The position numbers and the translations under genes are program-made. Positions 1 through 5,178 of a DNA stretch of 9,294 bases are shown here, in pieces (within the stretch, counting starts at the first letter, position 1; each line of letters starts with the position of its first letter). The stretch comes from Methanothrix sp. (GTDB taxonomy: Archaea; Halobacteriota; Methanosarcinia; Methanotrichales; Methanotrichaceae): contig JAJRAX010000141.1 of NCBI GenBank assembly GCA_028679775.1, positions 1-9,294 on the forward strand, given 5' to 3'. Under the pieces are notes generated by a model. The model worked only from the letters and a program-made list of their open reading frames with translations. It had not been told where the DNA came from and searched no databases.

Positions 1-99
1 CGCGCCTACTACGTTGTTGCCCAATCCAAGTTCGACTTTGCGGGGTACATGGTACAGGCAACTGACTTGTATTCCCGACCAAGCGAGTCTGAAGGTTAA
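1..99 (+). CDS. C-terminal end of an unidentified protein (5' partial)
   Basis: The first 32 codons of the window read open in frame 1 and end at TAA 97-99. The peptide begins RAYYVVAQSKFDF and ends LYSRPSESEG. Alternating aromatic and hydrophobic residues (YYVV, FDF, GYMV) followed by a short polar tail would suit the last strands of a beta-rich domain. No family can be recognised from so short a piece. Frame 2 is also open for a similar length and minus-strand frames are partly open, so the frame choice rests on amino-acid plausibility only. Downstream lies a long hairpin and then the converging secreted-protein gene, as expected for the end of a + strand gene. Confidence 0.4.
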   Translation, partial: RAYYVVAQSKFDFAGYMVQATDLYSRPSESEG

Positions 100-121
100 C
101 GGTTAGGCAGAAATAGTAATG

Positions 122-176
122 AAAGGGGTACGATTCATCCCATCCCCTGAAGGAGATGGGTCATCTCTACCCCTTT
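122..176. terminator. Long imperfect hairpin between convergent genes
   Basis: AAAGGGGTA (122-130) pairs perfectly with TACCCCTTT (168-176). Inside it, GAT (132-134) pairs with ATC (163-165), CCCATC (139-144) with GATGGG (155-160), and CC (146-147) with GG (152-153) around a TGAA loop. The 55-nt element lies between a + gene ending at 99 and a minus gene ending at 214, so a two-way transcription end or mRNA-stabilising structure is the simplest role. It is not directly followed by a T-run on the + strand. The function is inferred. Confidence 0.5.
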
Positions 177-182
177 ACCCCA

Positions 183-213
183 ACGTTATAAAAAATATTA
201 GATTAAAAATATT
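183..213 (-). terminator. T-rich terminator of the minus-strand secreted-protein gene
   Basis: Read on the minus strand immediately after the stop codon at 214-216, the sequence holds two T-tracts (TATTTTT and TATTTTTT) within 31 A/T-rich bases. Archaeal RNA polymerase terminates at such oligo-T tracts, so this is the likely 3' end of the minus-strand transcript. Confidence 0.5.
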
Positions 214-867
214 CTATTGCCCCATGTGAGACCCTTCAGCCGCGCCTGTTGCGGGACCCATGCCCTCTTGCGGCATTCCTTCAGTTGGCCCTGTGCCCTC
301 TGGTGTAGTGTTATATCCTCCGGGTTTCGTCGGCAATGCTCCTTCAGGGACATTCTCTGAAGGCACGCCTAAGGGATCCGTCGGATAGGTGCTGCCACTC
401 TGCCAGGGATAGACAACGGGTCCACCAGAAGGTGACTCTCCCACCGGATAGGGCTGCTGTTGCTGCTCTGGTTGGGATGCAGAAGATACTGTTGCAGTAA
501 ACGGCGCCTCCAATCTGAGGCTACGCCATGCCCCGCCTTCTGCATAGGATATGTCTGAAACGATCCAGTAACTGCCGCTCTGTTGTGCCGTTAAGGGATA
601 GCTGATCTCCTGTGTGACCCCCGGATACAACTCTATGCTCTGCCCTCCACCGTTCGCGACAACTCCGGATGGAAGGCTGGGCGTAACCACTACCTGCGTG
701 GAATTAAAGCCATTGTAGGTCAGCGATACGGTTACGGTTACCATCTGACCAACTTCTGCCGAGGATATCAGATTCTGGTAGGCAGTTAGCTCTCCGCCTG
801 CCGTCCCTGATAATAATCCCCCCATCCCAAGGAGCAGAATAATGTGCACCAATTCCAAATGCTTCAT
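214..867 (-). CDS. Small secreted protein with a beta-sandwich-like domain and a Pro/Gly/Glu-rich tail
   Basis: With the start at ATG 867 the protein has 217 residues. Residues 1-25 form a signal peptide: short MKHLELVH, hydrophobic core IILLLGMGGLL, small residues before cleavage. Residues 26-128 alternate polar and hydrophobic residues (VTVTVSLTY, TQEISYPL, GSYWIVSDISY), suggesting an Ig-like or CARDB-like beta sandwich. Residues 130-217 are low complexity, with a QQQQ run and PEG/TEG/QEG repeats, and no C-terminal anchor. Sequons occur at N55 and N186. An in-frame ATG at 912 would add 15 residues. I prefer 867 because it places the signal peptide at the N-terminus and because a TATA-like TTTAAATC (about 893-900, minus strand) lies about 25-30 nt before it. 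The protein is probably exported and held at or released from the cell surface. The exact family is not recognised. Confidence 0.75.
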   Translation of the reverse strand: MKHLELVHIILLLGMGGLLSGTAGGELTAYQNLISSAEVGQMVTVTVSLTYNGFNSTQVVVTPSLPSGVVANGGGQSIELYPGVTQEISYPLTAQQSGSYWIVSDISYAEGGAWRSLRLEAPFTATVSSASQPEQQQQPYPVGESPSGGPVVYPWQSGSTYPTDPLGVPSENVPEGALPTKPGGYNTTPEGTGPTEGMPQEGMGPATGAAEGSHMGQ

Positions 868-985
868 CAGGTCTCTATTGATCTGCCTAGGAGATTTAAA
901 GATACCTGTCATACGAGGTTGATATGAGATCTATTCGATGGCTTGATGCCTTTTTTCCCCATTTCGTCAGGAACGAGCCATCTTG

Positions 986-997
986 CCAGGATCCTGG
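986..997. promoter_or_regulatory. Perfect 12-bp palindrome between divergent genes
   Basis: CCAGGATCCTGG is self-complementary over its full length. It sits in the divergent gap between the secreted-protein gene (minus) and the membrane-protein gene (+), about 10 nt before the proposed TATA region of the latter. That position suits a dimeric repressor or activator site, but no known operator is recognised. Confidence 0.25.
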
Positions 998-1003
998 TTC
1001 TTT

Positions 1004-1018
1004 CCATAAAATACTTAT
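1004..1018 (+). promoter_or_regulatory. TATA-like promoter of the membrane-protein/taw2 cluster
   Basis: The A/T-rich stretch CCATAAAATACTTAT is centred about 32 nt before ATG 1043, predicting a very short or absent leader. No Shine-Dalgarno site lies at a usable distance from this ATG (GGAG 1026-1029 is 13 nt away), which fits leaderless initiation. Confidence 0.35.
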
Positions 1019-1042
1019 CTGGTTTGGAGATATGATCTTCTG

Positions 1043-2305
1043 ATGGACGTCTCTTTCTCTGCCTGGCGGCATTCGCGAGAAGAGAGCTTGCAGCTCAAGG
1101 GAGATAGCTTCTCCTTTCTTTTCGATAGGCGCTACACTAATAGACTCAACAGAATGAGTCGTGTCTTCTTCGAGGCCTATGTTGTGGCCACCAAAGAGCT
1201 GGCCGCGCAGGAGGACCGGTTTCCTAGCCTGAGCGAGATAGACGCAAAGATGGAGAGCGGAGCCGTTTATGCCTTCAAGGATCGTTTGATGAAGAATACC
1301 GAGTTCTTCGAGGAGGTCAAGATCTCCGGCGTCTCTTACCTGGTTCCGCGGGCACTCAGGTTCGTGGACGTTACGGGTACCTATACCGATTTGACCCTGA
1401 GCTTCGAAGAAGGTACGGTGATGCTGCCAACTCGAAGGAAGACTCCCTTGCCCCTCGGAGCCAGCACGATTCCGCATACAGATAAGGTGACTGCAAAGCC
1501 TTCTGAGACAGATGATAGCGAGAGCAGTTCCGATGTCGAGGATTTCCGGACACAGGATGGAATCGAGGCAAGGCTTCCATCTTATCCTGGGCATATGGCT
1601 GAAGCCTTTGAGGAGATCTCCACGGCGGTCATGGCTGCAGAAGAGACGTTAGCCAGTGCAGCCGGCTCGTCCTCCCCTACATCTTCCAATATCCAATCTT
1701 CCCCGGTCTCCTCTTCGTCAGGAGAGCTTCTCGAAAAGCCCGCTGAGGAACATGTAAAAAGGCCTTCTGAAAAGCCTGCAGAAAAGGCTACGGCGAACTC
1801 TAAATATTCGCCAAAGGTGATTGGCATGCTGGTGGCAGCAGCCATCCTGGCGATAGCTGCGGGACTATTCTTTTCTGTCTCGCCGCCAGGTGAGCCAATC
1901 AACATTGAATATTCTGCTTACCTCGATAATTCCAGCAACGAGAGCTACCTGGGGTTGGATATCGTCAATCCTCATGCAGTGGCCAATGATATGGAGATGG
2001 CCCTTCCAGCAAATATCGATAAGAGTATTAGCGCTCGGGGCGGAGTAGTAACCATCTCTCATGGCGACAACACCCTGGTGCGGATGAACTCCAGCAGCGA
2101 CGCCAGTGTAAAAATCTATCTTCTGGGCAACTGGACGACAATTCCGATTGGTCTGAGCTTTAATGCCCCGGAAGGCTTTGACTCCAGCCTGCAGGTTCAT
2201 GGTCAGGACTACTATGTTACCCGCAAGAATGAGACTCTCGTCCTGATGTTCAACCTGACCGGAGAGGGAGTGAGCTTTGAGCAGAGCTACACCAAGAAGA
2301 GCTAG
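1043..2305 (+). CDS. Single-pass membrane protein with cytoplasmic N-domain and glycosylated outer domain, function unknown
   Basis: The protein has 420 residues in four parts. Residues 1-135 form a soluble charged domain with a possible helical, winged-helix-like stretch (PSLSEIDAKM at 61-70, then AFKDRLMK). Residues 140-255 are a Ser/Glu/Lys/Pro-rich linker with SSSS runs and EKPAE-type repeats. Residues 259-280 are one transmembrane helix (VIGMLVAAAILAIAAGLFF). Residues 283-420 are a beta-rich domain with many N-glycosylation sequons (N296, N299, N349, N363, N396, N404). There is no N-terminal signal peptide. The sequon-rich C-terminus implies it lies outside and the N-domain inside. The layout resembles a membrane-bound sensor or anti-sigma-like transducer, but this is inference and no family is recognised. 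It is first in the + cluster, and its last 29 nt overlap taw2. A large minus-strand open frame over its 5' half looks like an antisense shadow. Confidence 0.85.
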   Translation: MDVSFSAWRHSREESLQLKGDSFSFLFDRRYTNRLNRMSRVFFEAYVVATKELAAQEDRFPSLSEIDAKMESGAVYAFKDRLMKNTEFFEEVKISGVSYLVPRALRFVDVTGTYTDLTLSFEEGTVMLPTRRKTPLPLGASTIPHTDKVTAKPSETDDSESSSDVEDFRTQDGIEARLPSYPGHMAEAFEEISTAVMAAEETLASAAGSSSPTSSNIQSSPVSSSSGELLEKPAEEHVKRPSEKPAEKATANSKYSPKVIGMLVAAAILAIAAGLFFSVSPPGEPINIEYSAYLDNSSNESYLGLDIVNPHAVANDMEMALPANIDKSISARGGVVTISHGDNTLVRMNSSSDASVKIYLLGNWTTIPIGLSFNAPEGFDSSLQVHGQDYYVTRKNETLVLMFNLTGEGVSFEQSYTKKS

Positions 2306-3311
2306 ATTGGCGGCAGTAGCCGAGAAGGCGCATGCGGATCTTGCTATTAAGAAGATAATCTCTCTAGGTGTCTTTGACAAGAGCCGCAAGATAATCAAGA
2401 GAGATGGCCACGTTGAAATCCCGGTTGTCAGCCCAGCCTCCGGTTTTGATACTGTCTTGCAGAATGAACCGGCTTACTATCGTATGCTTCCTGATCTCAC
2501 CCATGCTCTTCAGGATGTGCTTGCCGATGACTGTCTGTCGCTTCTTCCTCGTGGTTGGTTCCTCCTAGGAGAGGTAATAGTAGTCAAGATCCATCCCAAG
2601 CTCAAGCCATATGAGACGCATATCGGCCAGGCTCTTTTAGATTATTATCCTCGCTGCTGCACGGTTCTTGCAGATGATGGCATTTCTGGGCCCTTTCGCG
2701 AGCCCGTGAGGAGAGCCATAGCCGGCAGCAGGACCAGGACTGTGCATAAGGAGAACGGTGTAATATTCAATTTGGATGCAGTCCAGGTGATGTTCTCGCC
2801 TGGAAACCTCAAGGAACGCATGAGGATGAGCCTTCTGGGCAAAAGCGAGTACGTGGTAGACATGTTTGCGGGAATTGGATACTTCACAATTCCCATGGCA
2901 GTTCATTCCAGGCCGCGAAAGGTCCTGGCCATTGAGCTTAATCCCAATGCATATCATTATCTTTGTCAGAATATCCGGGAAAACCACGTGGAGGATATTG
3001 TCATGCCGATCCAAGGGGATTGCGCGAAGGAGACGCCGGTAGGCCTGGCCGATAGGGTGATAATGGGCATGGTCCAGGTAACCGATCAGTACCTTGATAC
3101 TGGCATCTCCGCGTTAAAGCCCGGCGGCATCCTTCATTACCACCAGACGGTCCCATTATGGCAGTACCCTGAGGCAGCCATACGGGATGTGAGGGAGGCG
3201 GCAACGGGACTGGGCCGACGGGCCGAAATCCTGAGCTGCCGGAAGGTGAAGAAGTACTCGCCAGGTGTAGTTCATGCGGTAATTGACGCTCGAATCGATA
3301 GGGATTTTTAG
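2277..3311 (+). CDS. taw2: tRNA(Phe) wyosine aminocarboxypropyltransferase Taw2 (Trm5/TYW2 family)
   Basis: This class I SAM-dependent enzyme has 344 residues. Taw2 moves the 3-amino-3-carboxypropyl group of SAM onto C7 of 4-demethylwyosine at position 37 of tRNA-Phe, in the cytoplasm, as part of archaeal wyosine synthesis. The N-terminal D1-like region includes LGVFDKSRKI. The mid-domain has LLPRGWFLLGEVIVVKI, and the SAM-binding motif I is VVDMFAGIGYFTIPMA (about 192-207), followed by the acidic strand end AIELNPNA. Where Trm5 has an NLP-type catalytic motif, this protein has RVIMGMVQVT and then GGILHYHQTV, typical of Taw2 rather than the G37 methyltransferase Trm5. The start is TTG 2277, preceded by GGGAG (2266-2270) at 6-nt spacing. 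A second TTG at 2307, just after the upstream stop, is the alternative and has a weaker ribosome site. It overlaps the membrane-protein gene by 29 nt, suggesting co-transcription and coupled translation. Confidence 0.9.
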   Translation: MSRATPRRARLAAVAEKAHADLAIKKIISLGVFDKSRKIIKRDGHVEIPVVSPASGFDTVLQNEPAYYRMLPDLTHALQDVLADDCLSLLPRGWFLLGEVIVVKIHPKLKPYETHIGQALLDYYPRCCTVLADDGISGPFREPVRRAIAGSRTRTVHKENGVIFNLDAVQVMFSPGNLKERMRMSLLGKSEYVVDMFAGIGYFTIPMAVHSRPRKVLAIELNPNAYHYLCQNIRENHVEDIVMPIQGDCAKETPVGLADRVIMGMVQVTDQYLDTGISALKPGGILHYHQTVPLWQYPEAAIRDVREAATGLGRRAEILSCRKVKKYSPGVVHAVIDARIDRDF

Positions 3312-3332
3312 CCAAAGATCTTGCAGCAATTT

Positions 3333-3995
3333 ATGATTGCTACATGGCTAGGGCACTCCTGCTTTCTTTTAAAGGGCGATGATGACCTTTTGATACTCTT
3401 AGATCCGTTTTTCGAGGACGAAGTGGGCTATCCAATCCCCATCATGGAAACGAACATCGTGACCATAAGCCATGACCATCTGGATCACAACAACATCGAT
3501 GCAGCAGGAAGCAACTCGGATGTGATCTTCGGGCCCGGCGAGTACATCAGCATGGGAATCGAGATCCTGGGCATAAAATCCTATCATGATGATAAGAAGG
3601 GACGACAGCGGGGCGAGAACACCATTTTCTGCTTCGAGCTGGACGGCGTCAGGGTCTGCCATCTGGGTGATCTGGGTCACGCCCTCAGCCCATCACAGAT
3701 ACGCGAAATTGGTCCAGTGGATCTGCTCTTCATACCGGTGGGCGGGAGATATACAATTGATGCAAAAGGCGCGAACGAGGTGATGAAACAACTGCATCCC
3801 GCGGTGACTGTGCCCATGCACTACAGAACTGCAGCCCTGAGCTTTGATCTGGATACTGTGGACGATTTTATTAAAGAAAAAGAGGGCGTAACCATACTGG
3901 AAACGCTGCAATTGACCGAGGAGACGCTCGAAGGCGATGGCCGGGTGGTGCTTCTCTCCTGTCCTGCGGCAGAGGGAGGACCAGCCAATCGATAG
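3333..3995 (+). CDS. UPF0173-type metal-dependent hydrolase, metallo-beta-lactamase fold
   Basis: The protein has 220 residues, close to the usual length of this family. It opens with IATWLGHSCFLL, the standard UPF0173/UlaG-like N-terminus. The metal-binding HxHxDH motif is HDHLDH at residues 47-52. Further conserved candidate ligands are H84, the HLGDLGH block (110-116) and H163 in VPMHY. The fold hydrolyses ester or phosphoester bonds, but the substrate is not known for this group. I chose ATG 3333 because family members begin right before this strand. TTG 3321 would add four residues and also lacks a clear Shine-Dalgarno site. The gene begins 21 nt after taw2 on the same strand, so it probably shares its transcript. 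The stop at 3993-3995 touches the proposed promoter of the tRNA gene. Confidence 0.9.
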   Translation: MIATWLGHSCFLLKGDDDLLILLDPFFEDEVGYPIPIMETNIVTISHDHLDHNNIDAAGSNSDVIFGPGEYISMGIEILGIKSYHDDKKGRQRGENTIFCFELDGVRVCHLGDLGHALSPSQIREIGPVDLLFIPVGGRYTIDAKGANEVMKQLHPAVTVPMHYRTAALSFDLDTVDDFIKEKEGVTILETLQLTEETLEGDGRVVLLSCPAAEGGPANR

Positions 3996-4003
3996 ATTAA
4001 TAA
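3996..4003 (+). promoter_or_regulatory. TATA-like box of the tRNA-Gln gene
   Basis: ATTAATAA lies 26-33 nt upstream of the first tRNA base, the spacing expected for an archaeal TATA box. It starts right after the stop codon of the hydrolase gene, so the tRNA can be transcribed on its own as well as by read-through. Confidence 0.4.
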
Positions 4004-4028
4004 CTACCTGCAGCGAGGTAGGTGGCGA

Positions 4029-4101
4029 AGCCCGGTAGTGTAGCGGTCAATCACAGGAGGCTCTGGACCTCCCTACCTAGGTTCGAATCCTGGCCGGGCT
4101 A
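4029..4101 (+). tRNA. tRNA-Gln (anticodon CTG)
   Basis: A full cloverleaf of 73 nt can be drawn. The acceptor stem is AGCCCGG (4029-4035) with CCGGGCT (4094-4100), and the discriminator is A4101. The D stem is GTG/CAC (4038-4040/4052-4054) with GG in the loop. The anticodon stem is GGAGG/CCTCC (4056-4060/4068-4072) around loop CTCTGGA, with anticodon CTG at 4063-4065. The T arm is CTAGG/CCTGG around TTCGAAT (4082-4088). There is no intron and no encoded CCA, so CCA is added after transcription. It reads CAG codons. The T-tract directly downstream is the likely terminator. Confidence 0.96.
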
Positions 4102-4110
4102 CTTTCTTTT
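4102..4110 (+). terminator. T-tract terminator after tRNA-Gln
   Basis: CTTTCTTTT follows the discriminator base of the tRNA immediately, matching the oligo-T signals that end archaeal stable-RNA transcripts. It lies 7 nt before the stop codon of the converging minus-strand gene at 4118. Confidence 0.5.
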
Positions 4111-4117
4111 CCATGTC

Positions 4118-4444
4118 TTATGGTTCGAGGCGGTTTCTCTTCAACTCGTCTGCCGCGTCAGGCGTGAGGTGTATCTCCGCCAATTGAATGGCTCCCATTG
4201 ATGAGATCATCCTAGTCATCATATCGGAGATAGAATGCCCCAAGTTGTCGTCCTTGCTGGACAGGGCGATGGACAGGGCGCAGCCCAAGTTATAAGCTGT
4301 CCAACTGGCATAGGTGAAGTGAACCATCAGGTCCTCCATTCCTCCATCGATCCAGGGCCCCTCCGAGTCAGGCCAGATCACCCGAGACCTGATATCTTTG
4401 AGGCTGCTGATCACTGCCTCAAACTGAACTAGGCCATCTCTCAT
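4118..4444 (-). CDS. Small conserved-looking protein of unknown function
   Basis: The protein has 108 residues and starts MRDGLVQFEAVISSLKDI. It has amphipathic helical stretches, a central WIDGGMEDLMVHFTYASW segment, and a C-terminal half with MMTRMISSMGAIQLAEIHL. There is no signal peptide or clear transmembrane helix, so it should be cytosolic. The start ATG 4444 is preceded by GGATGTGA (4449-4456, minus strand), which is one mismatch from GGAGGTGA, with 4-nt spacing. The low-bias amino-acid mix supports a real gene, but I do not recognise the family. A 65-codon + strand frame over the same DNA is less protein-like. It converges with tRNA-Gln. Confidence 0.6.
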   Translation of the reverse strand: MRDGLVQFEAVISSLKDIRSRVIWPDSEGPWIDGGMEDLMVHFTYASWTAYNLGCALSIALSSKDDNLGHSISDMMTRMISSMGAIQLAEIHLTPDAADELKRNRLEP

Positions 4445-4567
4445 AAATTCACATCCAAATATGTTATGTGCAATAGGTCATTTCACCTAACTCTTCAAGA
4501 TTGCTATGGGGCCATTCCCCCCTAGTTGATTCTGCTGGGTATGATCGGCCTATCTTTTCCTTAGGCC

Positions 4568-4584
4568 CGAAAACTAAATATATA
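4568..4584 (+). promoter_or_regulatory. Strong archaeal BRE/TATA promoter facing the structured block
   Basis: CGAAAAC (4568-4574), a good purine-rich BRE, runs directly into the TATA-like CTAAATATAT. This predicts a + strand start near 4603-4610. There is no + strand coding frame downstream for more than 600 nt, so the product should be a non-coding RNA. The same pattern, with CCGAAAACAC before TTTATAAATT, precedes the TPR gene. Confidence 0.5.
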
Positions 4585-4604
4585 CATAACGAATATAAGA
4601 GTAG

Positions 4605-5040
4605 TTTGTTGCGCGATAGCCCAGATAGAGTGGTTTAAAAGCCGATTAAGTCTATCCGGTCCGTTATTCCGGCATCAGGGTGGTTGATTACGTTCTTCAT
4701 CCCTGCCCGGAATTGTTCGTTGGGATCGAAAGGGCGCCCTCGCAAAATAGGAGCAGGTCTTCGGCGATGACGATAAAGCGCCTTTCCCGGCGCGATTGCC
4801 CAGATCGCCTTAAACCCGTGTTGGGCGAAGTGACGCGCAAGCTAAAGGTGCGTGCATAAATCGGCAAGAACAGGCCCCTCATCATCTGGTGATTGGGTCC
4901 CCTTAAAACGGACGCTGTGCTGAAATCCGGTGCTGTCTTGCCGAAGATTCGCGCATCATCCGCTAGCGAGATGAGACTACCGTGAATTAGCGGCTCTGTC
5001 CCTCCCGTGAGGGCGCTGTGTAGCAGCGTTCATCTCGCCT
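4605..5040 (+). ncRNA. Candidate structured non-coding RNA, unidentified
   Basis: A gene-free GC-rich block follows the promoter at 4568-4584. It holds several exact nested pairings. GATAGA 4624-4629 pairs with TCTATC 4651-4656. GGCGAT 4763-4768 pairs with ATCGCC 4804-4809, enclosing the hairpin GCGCC/GGCGC (4778-4793). TCGGCAAGA+CAG (4861-4873, one bulged A) pairs with CTG+TCTTGCCGA (4933-4944). GCGAGATGA 4966-4974 pairs with TCATCTCGC 5030-5038, enclosing three small hairpins. A pyrimidine-rich run at about 5036-5065 could end the transcript. The archaeal RNase P signature (GAGGAAAGTCC-like) and the SRP helix-8 signature (GGAAGGGAGCA-like) are absent, so it is neither as far as I can see. 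Exact ends are guesses. On the minus strand two overlapping open frames cross it (4697-5029 and 4635-4841), so a decayed protein gene or a dispersed repeat is the alternative. Confidence 0.45.
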
Positions 5041-5095
5041 TCTTCTTAGCCTAAATTTCCTTCTCAGCCCGTCCTAAGAATTCTCCCTCGCGAAT

Positions 5096-5125
5096 GGTCC
5101 TAGTCGTCTTCTAGAAGATCGGACC
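5096..5125. promoter_or_regulatory. Palindrome upstream of hsp20
   Basis: TCTTCTAGAAGA (5107-5118) is a perfect 12-bp palindrome, flanked by GGTCC (5096-5100) and GGACC (5121-5125), which can also pair. It lies about 50 nt upstream of the hsp20 TATA box and is a candidate regulator site. The core TTCTAGAA happens to match the eukaryotic heat-shock element half-site pair, but archaea have no HSF, so no homology is claimed. Confidence 0.3.
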
Positions 5126-5163
5126 CTGTGGTGCCAGTTCCCTGCGTCCTCCATCGGTCCAGA

Positions 5164-5178
5164 CAAAAAATTTATATC
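5164..5178 (+). promoter_or_regulatory. BRE/TATA promoter of hsp20
   Basis: CAAAAAA (5164-5170) followed by TTTATATC (5171-5178) is a near-consensus archaeal promoter. It predicts transcription start near 5200, giving a leader of roughly 30 nt that contains the Shine-Dalgarno GAGGTGA at 5217-5223. Confidence 0.65.

Noticed and set aside
896..1594. Long minus-strand open frame (232 codons) opposite the membrane-protein gene
   Set aside because: It overlaps the 5' half of a + strand gene with convincing domain layout and runs through the divergent promoter region. Its composition (Arg, His, Cys, Trp rich) is that of an antisense shadow.
3001..3315. Minus-strand open frame opposite the end of taw2
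   Set aside because: It is Pro/Ser/Arg-rich shadow translation of a well-identified gene.
4235..4432. Plus-strand 65-codon frame
   Set aside because: It is opposite the more plausible minus-strand 108-residue gene, with no ribosome site or recognisable feature.
4605..5040. RNase P RNA or SRP RNA
   Set aside because: The GAGGAAAGTCC-like core of RNase P and the GGAAGGGAGCA-like helix 8 of SRP RNA were looked for on both strands and not found.
4605..5040. Group II intron or transposon
   Set aside because: No domain V-like hairpin, no reverse transcriptase or transposase frame, and no terminal inverted repeats with target duplication were seen.
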